A stretch of DNA of 64,000 nucleotides from Niallia endozanthoxylica (lineage in GTDB: Bacteria; Bacillota; Bacilli; Bacillales; Cytobacillaceae), in NCBI RefSeq assembly GCF_008710145.1, contig NZ_VYKL01000005.1, positions 62,001-126,000 of the forward strand. Direction: 5' to 3'. A program made the position numbers and the translations under genes. The number at the start of each line of letters is the position of its first letter. The stretch's first letter is position 1. Of this stretch, positions 18,242 to 27,268 are shown in pieces. Below the pieces are notes generated by a model. That model was not told where the DNA came from. It saw only the letters and a list, made by a program, of their open reading frames with translations, and did not search any database.

Positions 18242-18255
18242 TGAACTGTGGTTCA
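18242..18255. promoter_or_regulatory. TetR operator candidate 2
   Basis: TGAACTGTGGTTCA has the same TGAAC-N4-GTTCA form, 49 bp from the first. Between the two lies a plus-strand TTGACA (18213-18218) with TAATAC (18235-18240) that points rightward, with no gene in that direction before pdaA antisense. Confidence 0.55.
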
Positions 18256-18325
18256 TGTTTTATTCAATTTTAATTTCACCCCTTGGATTGTTGAATAATT
18301 CATGTTCCGTTTTTATCTATAACTA

Positions 18326-18371
18326 TAACGCGTTGAAGTGCTGGGGTCTCCCCCAGCACTTCAACGCGTTA
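18326..18371. terminator. 21-bp perfect hairpin between pdaA and the TetR gene
   Basis: The left arm TAACGCGTTGAAGTGCTGGG pairs perfectly with the right arm around a 4-nt loop. It lies just after the pdaA stop on the minus strand. The A/T-rich flank is weak for a terminator. It shares a TTAACGC edge with the repeat at 58.6 kb. Confidence 0.55.
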
Positions 18372-18373
18372 AA

Positions 18374-19198
18374 TTAATCCTTCTTTTTTTGCTTTTGTTT
18401 CTTTGTTTTTCTATCTTTGGTATTTTTCTTTGTTAGGTCATCAAGGCTTTTGAATGTATAGCCTTGCTTTTTTAGGTCTTTTATTACACTTTCTAGTGCT
18501 TCTGCATTATCCTTTGAAACCGTGTGAAGAAGAAGAACCGCACCTGGATGGATCTGCCTCATAATATTATCATATGAATATTGAGCGCCTTTTTGCTGGT
18601 CGGTTTGCCAATCCTTAAAGGCTAATGACCAGAATACATGAGTATAACCCTCGTCATTTGCTAACGCCATTGTCCTTTCGCTAAATATCCCCCGAGGAGG
18701 GCGAATATAGTTCATTGTTTTCACGCCTGTCAGTTCTTCCGTTTTCTCTTTTACCTTTTCAAGCTCTTCCTTTAACCGTTCATCGCTTACCTGCGTTAAA
18801 TCAGGATGATGCCATGAATGATTCCCAACAATATGCCCTTCCTTTACCATTCTTTTAACAAGTTTCGGTTCTGTTTCTAAATAATGCCCTGTAACAAAAA
18901 AAGTGGCTGGTACTTTTTCCTTTTTTAGAACATTTAGTACTTTCTCTGTATACCCATTTTCATATCCATTATCAAAGGTTAAATAAATATCCTTTTTATT
19001 TGGGTCTCCTTTATAGTAAGCCCCATGCCTTTTGAGTATATCATCCCATTCTTGTCCCGCTTCTGCTGGAATACCATCTGATGCTTTTTTAAAGCCCCAG
19101 TGAATCGGACGGTTTGGATAACTTTCTGCCGAAACACTCGAAACAGAAACAAAAAGTAATACACCCGCAATGATCAATTGTTTCATTAATCTCTTCAT
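18374..19198 (-). CDS. pdaA: Polysaccharide deacetylase PdaA (delta-lactam forming)
   Basis: A 274-residue secreted NodB-domain enzyme that deacetylates muramic acid on the way to the muramic-delta-lactam of spore cortex. It has a signal peptide (1-22, ending V-S-A-E-S), T-F-D-N-G-Y-E (the PdaA form of the TFDDG motif), H-S-W-H-H-P-D, R-P-P-R-G and a Lys-rich tail. The ATG at 19198 is about 10 nt from AAGGAG; a GTG two codons earlier is too close to the site. Length and motifs match B. subtilis PdaA. Confidence 0.92.
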   Translation of the reverse strand: MKRLMKQLIIAGVLLFVSVSSVSAESYPNRPIHWGFKKASDGIPAEAGQEWDDILKRHGAYYKGDPNKKDIYLTFDNGYENGYTEKVLNVLKKEKVPATFFVTGHYLETEPKLVKRMVKEGHIVGNHSWHHPDLTQVSDERLKEELEKVKEKTEELTGVKTMNYIRPPRGIFSERTMALANDEGYTHVFWSLAFKDWQTDQQKGAQYSYDNIMRQIHPGAVLLLHTVSKDNAEALESVIKDLKKQGYTFKSLDDLTKKNTKDRKTKKQKQKKKD

Positions 19199-19287
19199 GT
19201 ACACTTCTCCTTATCGGGTTATTCTTGTTGTTTTTATTGTTTCTGAGTGTAGCAGAATCATGCGGCTTTTATCTTTCCAATAAAAAG

Positions 19288-19320
19288 AAAAAAGGATGAA
19301 CAAAAGCGTTCATCCTTTTT
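19288..19320 (-). terminator. Terminator of the fumarase gene
   Basis: AAAAAGGATGAAC and GTTCATCCTTTTT form a 13-bp stem, with a T-run on the minus strand. Confidence 0.8.
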
Positions 19321-19337
19321 AAGAAATCAATTAATTC

Positions 19338-20885
19338 TTATTTAAATACCGGCTCTTTAAATTGAGCTAATTTATCTAGTGAAGATTGGTCGACGTCCTT
19401 GTGAAGACTGTTTCCATGAGAATCCATTGTTACAACAGCCGTAAAGCCTTCAACTTGCAGGTGCCACATGGCTTCCGGAATACCAAATTGTGTTAAATCA
19501 ACACCATCTACGGATTTAATACAGTCTGCATAGTACTGTGCTGCACCGCCGATAGCGTTCAAATAAACTCCGCCATGCTCTTGTAAAGCAGCCAATGTTT
19601 TTGGACCCATTCCGCCTTTACCAATAACCGCACGAATACCAAAACGTTTCATGATGTCGCCTTGATAAGGCTCCTCACGAATGCTTGTAGTTGGACCAGC
19701 TGCTTTTACATGCCAATTTCCATCTTCATCTTTTAACATAACAGGACCACAGTGATAGATAATTTGTCCATTTAAGTCAACTGGTGAATCATTATCGGAT
19801 AGATATTTATGAATTGCGTCACGGCCTGTGTACATTCTTCCATTAATACGAACAACATCCCCCACTTTTAATTGACGGATTTGTTCTTCCGTAATAGGTG
19901 CTTGTAATTCAACAACATTTACAGTTGTTTCTGAAGCTGCTGCACTTTCCTTTTCCGCTTCAGCACCAAAGTCAATTTTTTCACCTTCTTGGTACATCCA
20001 CTCATTAATATCGCCTGTTTCCGGATTTACGGCAACACCTAAACGGCGGAATGCCCAGCAGTTATACGCAACGGACACAAAGAAGCTGGCTGGAATACGG
20101 TCCATCACACCAATTTTACAGCCTAAAAGAGTCGTTTCACCGCCGAATCCCATTGTTCCAATTCCTAATGTATTGGCGTTATCCATGATATATTCTTCTA
20201 ACTGACGCAGTTCTTCAATTGGGTTCACATCATCATTTGAACGGAAAAGCTGTTCTTTTGCTAAATCATAGCCGCTGGAACGGTCTCCCCCGATACCCAC
20301 TCCAATAAACCCTGCGCTGCAGCCTTGTCCTTGAGCCTGATATACAGAATGAAGAATACACTTGCGAATTCCATCTAGGTCACGTCCTGCGCGGCCTAAA
20401 CCTTCTAACTCACAAGGAAGGCTGTATTGAATGTTTTTATTTTCACAGCCGCCGCCTTTTAAGATTAGGCGAACATCAATATAATCCTTTTCCCATTGAT
20501 CAAATTTAATAACCGGGACGCCAAGACCAAGATTATTTCCGCTGTTCTTACCTGTTAATGAATCTACAGAGTTAGGACGAAGCTTCCCATTCTTCGTTGC
20601 TTCTGCAATGGCATTATAGATTGCCTTTTTCATTTCGATTTGGTTCGCTCCAACAGGAGTTTTAATTTTAAATGTTGGAAGACCTGTATCCTGACAAATC
20701 GGTGATATATTATCATCAGCCATTTTAATATTATTCGTAATGGTTCCGAGAGCCATCGCTGATCTTGTACCGGCATTTTCCTTTTCCTTTGCTGCCTGAA
20801 TCGCTCGGCGAACATCTTTAGGAAGCTGGGTTGATGTTTCAACAATCAGCTTGTACATACTCTCTTGAAATTTTTCAATATTCAT
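19338..20885 (-). CDS. Fumarate hydratase, class I ([4Fe-4S] type)
   Basis: A 515-residue single-chain enzyme interconverting fumarate and malate. The Fe-S ligands are visible in I-C-Q-D-T-G, G-G-G-C-E-N-K-N and G-Q-G-C-S-A-G. C-terminal G-P-T-T-S-I-R and K-G-G-M-G motifs belong to the beta-like domain. Such enzymes are oxygen-labile, unlike the class II FumC/CitG of B. subtilis. A related tartrate dehydratase activity cannot be excluded. The ribosome site GGAG is 9 nt from the ATG. Confidence 0.9.
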   Translation of the reverse strand: MNIEKFQESMYKLIVETSTQLPKDVRRAIQAAKEKENAGTRSAMALGTITNNIKMADDNISPICQDTGLPTFKIKTPVGANQIEMKKAIYNAIAEATKNGKLRPNSVDSLTGKNSGNNLGLGVPVIKFDQWEKDYIDVRLILKGGGCENKNIQYSLPCELEGLGRAGRDLDGIRKCILHSVYQAQGQGCSAGFIGVGIGGDRSSGYDLAKEQLFRSNDDVNPIEELRQLEEYIMDNANTLGIGTMGFGGETTLLGCKIGVMDRIPASFFVSVAYNCWAFRRLGVAVNPETGDINEWMYQEGEKIDFGAEAEKESAAASETTVNVVELQAPITEEQIRQLKVGDVVRINGRMYTGRDAIHKYLSDNDSPVDLNGQIIYHCGPVMLKDEDGNWHVKAAGPTTSIREEPYQGDIMKRFGIRAVIGKGGMGPKTLAALQEHGGVYLNAIGGAAQYYADCIKSVDGVDLTQFGIPEAMWHLQVEGFTAVVTMDSHGNSLHKDVDQSSLDKLAQFKEPVFK

Positions 20886-20978
20886 GAATGATTTCTCCTC
20901 TCTCCTGAAACATAACCTTATTTTTCGATAATTTTGACACCTTTAATTATACTCGTATACAGTGGATTTAAAAAGAAA

Positions 20979-21006
20979 AAAGAGTCAATTAAATATGACT
21001 CTTTTC
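20979..21006 (-). terminator. Terminator overlapping the SE1561-family stop codon
   Basis: AAAAGAGTC and GACTCTTTT form a stem whose loop holds the TAA stop of the small gene. Confidence 0.65.
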
Positions 21007-21186
21007 TTCCCGGTTATTAAATTCGCGGCATTTTGATTCAATATCATCAATCATCTCAATTAAACGGTCAATATCATCAATATCGGTTTCCTCTGGATCA
21101 ATCGCATCTAAAACATCCATAAACATGTTCAGACGCTGCTTTAAAAAGGAAACCTGCTTATTTTTATCATGTGTCGGACTACCCAA
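20989..21186 (-). CDS. SE1561-family small protein
   Basis: A 65-residue acidic, helical protein. K-Q-R-L-N-M-F-M-D-V-L-D and D-P-E-E-T-D-I-D-D-I-D-R-L-I-E-M fit the SE1561 family of Bacillales, which has no known function. The start is a TTG at 21186 with AAAGGAG 10 nt upstream. Confidence 0.75.
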   Translation of the reverse strand: MGSPTHDKNKQVSFLKQRLNMFMDVLDAIDPEETDIDDIDRLIEMIDDIESKCREFNNREEKSHI

Positions 21187-21442
21187 AAAAACTCGCTCCT
21201 TTCACTATCGTATTCATCCTATCGAAAATTTACCTATTAAGCAATACCATGAAGAAATAAGTTTCCTGAAAAAACTACTATTATTATTTCCATTCAATAT
21301 TAATAACACAACTGGATAATTAATTCATGAAATCTCTTTTCCTTCATATGAATCTGTATTGACACCGTTTCGTTAAAAATGAATAATGACTATGTTGAAA
21401 AATGTACCAGAAAAATATAGGAATTTCGGGAAGGAGAAAAAA

Positions 21443-22558
21443 ATGCTCTCTGAAAAACAAAAACTAACACCTAAATATGATCCGTGGGAAGCCTACATGG
21501 ATATAACAGAGCATGGAAAACTGACTCTCTCAAATATCGAGTTTACTACAACAAACTTATGCAATATGCGATGTGAGCATTGTGCTGTTGGTTATACACT
21601 AAAGGCGAAGGATGATGAAGGTCTTCCTCTAGAACTGTTACTGAGACGGCTTGAGGAAATCCCACATTTACGTTCGCTGAGTATTACGGGAGGAGAACCG
21701 ATTCTTTCAAGTAAATCAGTAGCGCAATATGTTGTACCATTATTGAAATATGCTTCTGACCGAGGTGTGCGTACACAGATTAATTCTAATTTAACCCTTG
21801 ATATAGAACGTTATGCGCCCATTATCCCTTATTTAGATGTCCTCCATATTTCACATAATTGGGGTACGGAGGAGGATTTTATTGAAGGCGGCTTTGCTAG
21901 AATGGAGCGTAAACCAACAAAAGAGCAACGAAAACAGATGTTTCATAGAATGATTCAAAACAGTCGTCTATTAGCAGATAGCGGTGTGATGGTTTCGGCT
22001 GAAACGATGTTGAACAAGAGGACACTGCCGCACCTTGAGCATATTCATAACCAAATTGTCCATGAAATGAAATGCCAGAGGATTGAAATACATCCGATGT
22101 ACCCATCTGATTTCGCCTCATCATTAGAAACTCTTAGTTTAGATGAAATTCGCGCCAGTATTCATCAGCTTTTAGACATCCGTGATAAGGACACCTGGAT
22201 GCTGTTTGGAACTCTGCCTTTCTATTCCTGCATAGGTAATGAAGAAGATTTACATCTGCTAAAAAGACTATCTGAGGAAAAAAATGTTACCGTTCGAAAC
22301 GATCCCGACGGCCGCTCCCGCCTGAATATTAATATTTTCACAGGGGATGTCATTGTGACCGATTTCGGTGATACTCCGCCGCTTGGCAATATTCAGAACG
22401 ACCGTCTAGTCGATGTGTTTGACCACTGGCTTAGTACAAAATTAGCCTCATCTCTTAACTGCCATTGCCCGGAAGTTCGCTGTCTTGGTCCAAATGTGTT
22501 AGTGAAAAACAGCTACTATAAAGAATTAGACTTTCAAAACAGAAAATCATTACTCTAA
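21443..22558 (+). CDS. yfkAB: Radical SAM protein YfkAB
   Basis: A 371-residue radical SAM protein. The CxxxCxxC motif is C-N-M-R-C-E-H-C (C40, C44, C47), followed by S-I-T-G-G-E-P for SAM binding. A C-terminal Cys cluster (C-H-C-P-E-V-R-C) may hold a second cluster. The substrate is unknown. The ATG at 21443 has AAGGAG at ideal spacing; the in-frame ATGs before it lack one. In B. subtilis yfkA and yfkB are joined as here, beside yfkD. Confidence 0.88.
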   Translation: MLSEKQKLTPKYDPWEAYMDITEHGKLTLSNIEFTTTNLCNMRCEHCAVGYTLKAKDDEGLPLELLLRRLEEIPHLRSLSITGGEPILSSKSVAQYVVPLLKYASDRGVRTQINSNLTLDIERYAPIIPYLDVLHISHNWGTEEDFIEGGFARMERKPTKEQRKQMFHRMIQNSRLLADSGVMVSAETMLNKRTLPHLEHIHNQIVHEMKCQRIEIHPMYPSDFASSLETLSLDEIRASIHQLLDIRDKDTWMLFGTLPFYSCIGNEEDLHLLKRLSEEKNVTVRNDPDGRSRLNINIFTGDVIVTDFGDTPPLGNIQNDRLVDVFDHWLSTKLASSLNCHCPEVRCLGPNVLVKNSYYKELDFQNRKSLL

Positions 22559-22566
22559 AAGAATTA

Positions 22567-22625
22567 GTGTCAGGCACCGCATATGGACAAATCATAGCAT
22601 TTTGTCTTTTGGCGGTGCCTGACAC
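22567..22625. repeat. GGTGCCTGACAC hairpin repeat, copy 1
   Basis: GTGTCAGGCACCGC (22567-22580) pairs with GCGGTGCCTGACAC (22612-22625); an inner GACAAA/TTTGTC pair extends it. TTTT follows, so it may also terminate yfkAB. Other copies are at 43715, 45896 and 62826. Confidence 0.8.
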
Positions 22626-22642
22626 CTTTTAATGACAGCTTT

Positions 22643-23464
22643 TTAACGCGGGTGTTCGCTAGCCATAAATCCGAATGAAACATGGTCTTGGATTGGAATC
22701 CAAGCACTGATTCCTTGTGAAGTGACATTTTTAATCACAATCATTTTCTTGCCGCCTTTTAACATCAAGTACACTTCACCGTAGGTTACTTTTCCCTTCT
22801 CATTTACTGCTGGTGCATACGCATGTAAGTATCCAAGCATTTTCGGCGGAACATTATAAATTTGATCCTTTTTCGTCCCCCCTCCAATAATTGTTTCAAA
22901 TGATAACGGCAGTCCAGACTTTTGCATGGCCTTTATCATCATCATATTTTTCACTTCCTCCGTATTGGCTACCTTTGCCGTTAAGCCGCCTCGGATAATT
23001 TTCTGCGCTTCCTGTACATAATGAATCTGATATGGAGAATTTCCACCACGATTATCAAAATAGTTTGTATTAATTTTTTGATACTCCCAATTAGGAGCCG
23101 TTTCAACAGATTCATAATTTAAAGGCCATTGCCCAAGATACACAATCGCGCGATAGCCAAGAGCAAAAGGTGTACTGTTCACAGTCGTTTCGTTCAGCAT
23201 GCGGATAAGATCAGGATTTTCAATTTTTACTTTAGATGATTCAATAAGTTCTTTTGTCAAATCACTAGGTTCTAATCTCGGCATATCGACATGTGGATTT
23301 GGATATGTATTATCTTTTGCGATATTCATAACTGAACTCGGAACCGAAATCGTTTGTTTAGGAGGCTGTTCTGCTTTCTCCTGCTGCTTTTCCGCTTTAG
23401 CAAATGGCAGGAAGGAAAGCATGACAACTAGTCCGATAATCGCATAAATTAGTTTTTTCTTCAC
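22643..23464 (-). CDS. yfkD: YfkD-family exported protein
   Basis: A 273-residue protein with an N-terminal signal peptide (about 1-25, F-A-K-A-E) and no further membrane helix. It matches the YfkD family of Bacillus, which has no established function, and keeps its position beside yfkAB. Convergent with yfkAB, separated by the hairpin repeat. Confidence 0.85.
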   Translation of the reverse strand: MKKKLIYAIIGLVVMLSFLPFAKAEKQQEKAEQPPKQTISVPSSVMNIAKDNTYPNPHVDMPRLEPSDLTKELIESSKVKIENPDLIRMLNETTVNSTPFALGYRAIVYLGQWPLNYESVETAPNWEYQKINTNYFDNRGGNSPYQIHYVQEAQKIIRGGLTAKVANTEEVKNMMMIKAMQKSGLPLSFETIIGGGTKKDQIYNVPPKMLGYLHAYAPAVNEKGKVTYGEVYLMLKGGKKMIVIKNVTSQGISAWIPIQDHVSFGFMASEHPR

Positions 23465-23684
23465 GCTAAAGAACTCCTTTCAATATTACAGGCTGAATAA
23501 CACATAGTATATTGTTTTCGGAGTTATACGAGATTATCCATAGGAAGATTATTTTAGGTCATTTTCTTTATCTAAAGCCTTTCAAATTCTAAATATACCT
23601 GTAACCAAACATACATGCAGCATCATATAATATCCAGAAAATTTCTATATTAAATCATAAGTCATCTTTCTTTTCTTAAACACC

Positions 23685-23712
23685 TTGTGTATGGTAAAGT
23701 TGAGATAATATA
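23685..23712 (+). promoter_or_regulatory. Candidate promoter of the zosA leader
   Basis: TTGTGT (23685-23690), 16 bp, TAATAT (23707-23712). Transcription would start just before the hairpin at 23730. Confidence 0.4.
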
Positions 23713-23729
23713 AAAATAATCCTTTTTTG

Positions 23730-23764
23730 CTGTCACCATCATGGTGGCAGCTTTCGTGTTTTTT
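23730..23764 (+). terminator. Leader hairpin upstream of the zosA-like gene
   Basis: GCTGTCACC and GGTGGCAGC form a stem around ATCAT, followed by T-rich sequence. It sits between a candidate promoter and the ATPase start about 85 bp later, so it could act as an attenuator, or end a short leader RNA. Confidence 0.5.
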
Positions 23765-23847
23765 AAGGGTATTGATTGTGATTATTCTTCTCAATTAAGA
23801 AGTTTATAGTATGAAAATAGTAAAAAATATAAAAAGGGGGAAATAAA

Positions 23848-25773
23848 ATGGAGACAAAGGTTCAAGTCTTAGAAAGCAAAGAGATTATTTCACAAGAAAG
23901 TCTTTGGGAAAAGGCTAAAATTAATTTGGAATTAATTGCGGCCATTGTATGTGGATTATTTATTTTGCTTGGCTGGTTACTAGATCGAAACGAAAGTGGA
24001 ACACTTTCCATGATATTATATATTGCTGCATTTATCATTGGAGGCTTCGCTAAAGCAAAGGAAGGAATTGAAGCGACCATTGAGAATAAAGAGCTCAATG
24101 TAGAGATGCTGATGATTCTGGCAGCGATTGGATCTGCTATCATTGGCTATTGGACTGAAGGTGCGATATTAATTTTTATTTTTGCCTTAAGCGGTGCATT
24201 AGAGACCTATACAATGAACAAAAGCCACAAAGAAATATCTTCCTTAATGGAGCTTCAGCCCGAGGAAGCATTACGTGTAACGAACGGAAGGGAAGAGCGA
24301 GTAAGTGTTGCTGAACTAAACATAGGCGACCATATTCTCATTAAGCCGGGAGAAAGAGTCCCTTCCGATGGGAAGATACTGAAGGGTATTACGACAATTG
24401 ATGAAGCTGCTATCACTGGAGAATCCATTCCAGTTACCAAACAAAGTCAGGATGATATTTTCGCAGGCACTGTGAATTTAAACGGCTCCATTACAGTGGA
24501 GATCACCAAGCCTGCCAATGAAACATTATTCCAAAAGATTATAGAGTTAGTCCAATCTGCACAAAGTGAAAAATCTCCTTCCCAGCTTTTTATTGAACGC
24601 TTTGAAGGGAATTATGTAAAAATTGTACTGGCAACAGTCTTATTAATGATGTTTCTTCCTCACTTCTTACTAGGTTGGAGCTGGAATGAAACCTTCTACC
24701 GTGCAATGGTATTGCTTGTAGTCGCTTCACCGTGCGCACTTGTATCTTCTATTATGCCTGCGACCTTAGCAGCCATTTCAAATGGAGCCAGACATGGAAT
24801 TCTTTTTAAAGGCGGAATTCATTTAGAAAATTTAAATCATATTAAGGCAATTGCTTTTGATAAGACAGGAACATTAACAAAAGGAAAACCTGAAGTAACG
24901 GACTTTGTTATCAATAAGGGACTTGATGAAAAAGAAGTGTTGCTTATTGCCGCCTCAATTGAAAGTCATTCCAATCATCCTCTCGCAAGCGCCATCGTTA
25001 AGTATGCGAAGGAAAAACTAACATTAGACCTCCTTCACCCTGACGGCATTGAAGATGTACCCGGATGGGGAGTGAAAGCAGTCATTCATAGTGAGGAGTG
25101 GAAGATTGGTAAAGCAGGATTTGTTGAAGATGCTACTATTAATCAAGATATGGAGCAAACGATAAAAAAGCTGGAATCAGAAGGAAAAACGATTGTCTAT
25201 GTCCAAAAGGGAAATAAGCTGGCTGGGATAATCGCTTTAAAAGATAATGTTCGTGAAGAAACGAAAAAAGCAATTGACCAATTAAAAGCACAAGGGATTT
25301 ATACCATCATGTTAACCGGTGACAGTTCAAGCACGGCACAAGCGATTTCCGCTGAATGTCATGTAGATGAATACATTGCAGAATGTCTGCCTGAAAATAA
25401 AGTAGAGCATGTCAAAAAATTAAAAGAAAAGTATGGAAATGTTGCCATGGTTGGTGACGGGATTAATGATGCTCCTGCACTTGCCACAGCTAATGTTGGA
25501 ATTGCGATGGGCGGCGGAACCGATGTTGCTCTTGAGACGGCGGACATTGTACTGATGAAAAATGATTTGCCGCGAATTTCAGAAGCCATTCGCCTTTCAC
25601 AAAGAATGAACAAAATTGTCAAACAGAATGTCATCTTCTCTATCAGTGTTATCATGCTGCTCATTTCATCTAACTTTTTACAGGCTGTCAATCTGCCATT
25701 GGGTGTCATCGGCCATGAAGGAAGTACCATTCTAGTCATATTAAACGGCTTAAGATTATTGCGATTTAAATAG
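23848..25773 (+). CDS. zosA: P1B-type metal-transporting ATPase (ZosA-like)
   Basis: A 641-residue membrane ATPase. The metal-site motif is S-P-C-A-L, the phosphorylation site is D-K-T-G-T-L-T, the actuator loop is T-G-E and the hinge is G-D-G-I-N-D. S-N-H-P-L carries the P1B His-Pro signature. There is no N-terminal HMA domain. Size and form match B. subtilis ZosA (zinc) and the cadmium/zinc/cobalt group. Metal specificity cannot be read with certainty. A strong GGGGG ribosome site precedes the ATG. Confidence 0.85.
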   Translation: METKVQVLESKEIISQESLWEKAKINLELIAAIVCGLFILLGWLLDRNESGTLSMILYIAAFIIGGFAKAKEGIEATIENKELNVEMLMILAAIGSAIIGYWTEGAILIFIFALSGALETYTMNKSHKEISSLMELQPEEALRVTNGREERVSVAELNIGDHILIKPGERVPSDGKILKGITTIDEAAITGESIPVTKQSQDDIFAGTVNLNGSITVEITKPANETLFQKIIELVQSAQSEKSPSQLFIERFEGNYVKIVLATVLLMMFLPHFLLGWSWNETFYRAMVLLVVASPCALVSSIMPATLAAISNGARHGILFKGGIHLENLNHIKAIAFDKTGTLTKGKPEVTDFVINKGLDEKEVLLIAASIESHSNHPLASAIVKYAKEKLTLDLLHPDGIEDVPGWGVKAVIHSEEWKIGKAGFVEDATINQDMEQTIKKLESEGKTIVYVQKGNKLAGIIALKDNVREETKKAIDQLKAQGIYTIMLTGDSSSTAQAISAECHVDEYIAECLPENKVEHVKKLKEKYGNVAMVGDGINDAPALATANVGIAMGGGTDVALETADIVLMKNDLPRISEAIRLSQRMNKIVKQNVIFSISVIMLLISSNFLQAVNLPLGVIGHEGSTILVILNGLRLLRFK

Positions 25774-25842
25774 TAGAGCAGAACATCTATATTCATAATC
25801 ACCACGTGCCTATGTCTTCCATGGACACTAGAGCATCTAAGT

Positions 25843-25876
25843 AAAAAGGTCTGGAAAATTCCAGACCTTTTGTTTT
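25843..25876. terminator. Bidirectional terminator after the ATPase
   Basis: AAAAGGTCTGG and CCAGACCTTTT with A- and T-runs on either side. It overlaps the stop codon of the small gene on the minus strand. Confidence 0.8.
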
Positions 25877-25982
25877 AGTGATATCCATTTGAACCGTTAG
25901 CTGAGCTGGATGATTTTTTAGTTGATTGATTTTTACTTTTTTGCTGCTTTGTACTGCCATCTTTTTTTGTATGTTTAGTCAT
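25875..25982 (-). CDS. Small basic protein, unrecognised
   Basis: A 35-residue Lys/Ser/Gln/Asn-rich protein (M-T-K-H-T-K-K-D-G-S ... N-G-Y-H). The ATG at 25982 has a textbook AGGAGG site at about 7 nt and the stop is followed by a terminator, so it looks like a genuine gene. The composition recalls minor small acid-soluble spore proteins, but no family was recognised. Confidence 0.55.
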   Translation of the reverse strand: MTKHTKKDGSTKQQKSKNQSTKKSSSSANGSNGYH

Positions 25983-26074
25983 GGTTATGCCTCCTAAATG
26001 ATACTGGGTAATAAGGTTCCCCTGTTCTATTTTTAACAGCAATAGAAGAAATACTATAGGGAATTGGAGGAAGT

Positions 26075-26881
26075 TTAACAATCCTTTACACGATTGCTGA
26101 AAAAAGCATTTACCTCTCCGCCGATAATAATAATAATTCCCGAAATATAAAACCATACCATTAATACAATAATGGCACCGATACTGCCATAGGTAGCCGA
26201 GTAATTGCCAAAATTACTCACATAGTAGGAAAAGGCAAATGAAGTTAAAATCCAGCCAATGGTAGCAAATGCCGCCCCAGGAATAGCACTTCTGCAAGCA
26301 AACTTCTTACTTGGAGCAAGCCAATATAACCCAATAAATATGACAAAAATAATAATCGAACTAACCAACCAGCGCAAAGCATTCCAGACAGCAATAAATT
26401 GAGCTGACAACTCTAATTGTGCGAAAAGAAACGTACCGATATGTTTCCCAAATACAGGAAGAATAAGCGCTACCACGATCACCAAAATCATAGCAAAGGT
26501 TAAGATGATTGACATAAATCTCGCCCTAAGAAAGGATCGCCCTTCCTTTACTCCATACGCCTTGTTAAATGCCTTGACAATCGCATTGATTCCATTTGAT
26601 GCAGACCATACTGTTCCAATAATCCCAAATGATAAAAGGGCACCATTTTTTTGTGACACTTGATTTAAATTGGATTCTATTAATTCCATCGTCCCGCTAG
26701 GAGCAAAGTCACGAAACAGATTAAGCAAATCTTCTTGGGTAACGGGTATGTAAGGAAATAAGGTCATCAAAAAAATAAGAAGCGGGAATAATGAAAGCAG
26801 AAAAAAGTATGATAATTGTGCAGCAATACCAAAAACATCATCGTCCATTAGGTTTCTATATATATGCTTTACCAATGTCAT
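26075..26881 (-). CDS. YihY/BrkB-family membrane protein (YfkH-like)
   Basis: A 268-residue protein with six predicted transmembrane helices. A-A-Q-L-S-Y-F-F-L-L-S-L-F-P and W-S-A-S-N-G-I are typical of the YihY/UPF0761 family. The true function is unknown; older RNase BN claims do not hold. The in-frame TTG upstream overlaps the AAGGAGG site itself, so the ATG at 26881 is used. Confidence 0.85.
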   Translation of the reverse strand: MTLVKHIYRNLMDDDVFGIAAQLSYFFLLSLFPLLIFLMTLFPYIPVTQEDLLNLFRDFAPSGTMELIESNLNQVSQKNGALLSFGIIGTVWSASNGINAIVKAFNKAYGVKEGRSFLRARFMSIILTFAMILVIVVALILPVFGKHIGTFLFAQLELSAQFIAVWNALRWLVSSIIIFVIFIGLYWLAPSKKFACRSAIPGAAFATIGWILTSFAFSYYVSNFGNYSATYGSIGAIIVLMVWFYISGIIIIIGGEVNAFFSNRVKDC

Positions 26882-26926
26882 TATTTTTTCATACCTCCTT
26901 CCTATCAAAGGGAAAGTTGGATCAGC

Positions 26927-27268
26927 CTATCTTTCCCTTTCCAAATCATTTTCTTTATCAACAAACGCCTCTTTCGTATCCATTACTACATCTACAACCT
27001 GTGGAGTAATCTCTCTGAGCTCCTCAATTTTTTCAGCAATAAAAGATACCTCTTCCCCAACCTCTTCAATCGTTGAACGTATTTTACCAGTAGATTCTTT
27101 GACATATTCAACTACTTCTCCGGGATGTTTCACATAATGAGATACCTTCCCGGTAACTTTATGACAGTTCTCCAACACAGAGTCTCTTGTTGCCCGATCC
27201 AATAAACTAATGACTCCGCCAGCAACAGCACCAATGATGACACCTTTCCAAAACTTAGAGCTGCTCAT
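26927..27268 (-). CDS. YtxH-domain protein
   Basis: A 113-residue protein with one N-terminal hydrophobic Gly-rich helix (G-V-I-I-G-A-V-A-G-G-V-I) followed by a long helical region, as in YtxH general-stress proteins. Its start overlaps the phosphatase stop by 4 bp. The yfkH-yfkJ arrangement of B. subtilis is conserved. Confidence 0.75.
   Translation of the reverse strand: MSSSKFWKGVIIGAVAGGVISLLDRATRDSVLENCHKVTGKVSHYVKHPGEVVEYVKESTGKIRSTIEEVGEEVSFIAEKIEELREITPQVVDVVMDTKEAFVDKENDLERER

Noticed and set aside
23765-23847. PerR box for the ZosA-like gene, as in B. subtilis
   Set aside because: No sequence close to TTATAAT-N-ATTATAA was found before the gene.
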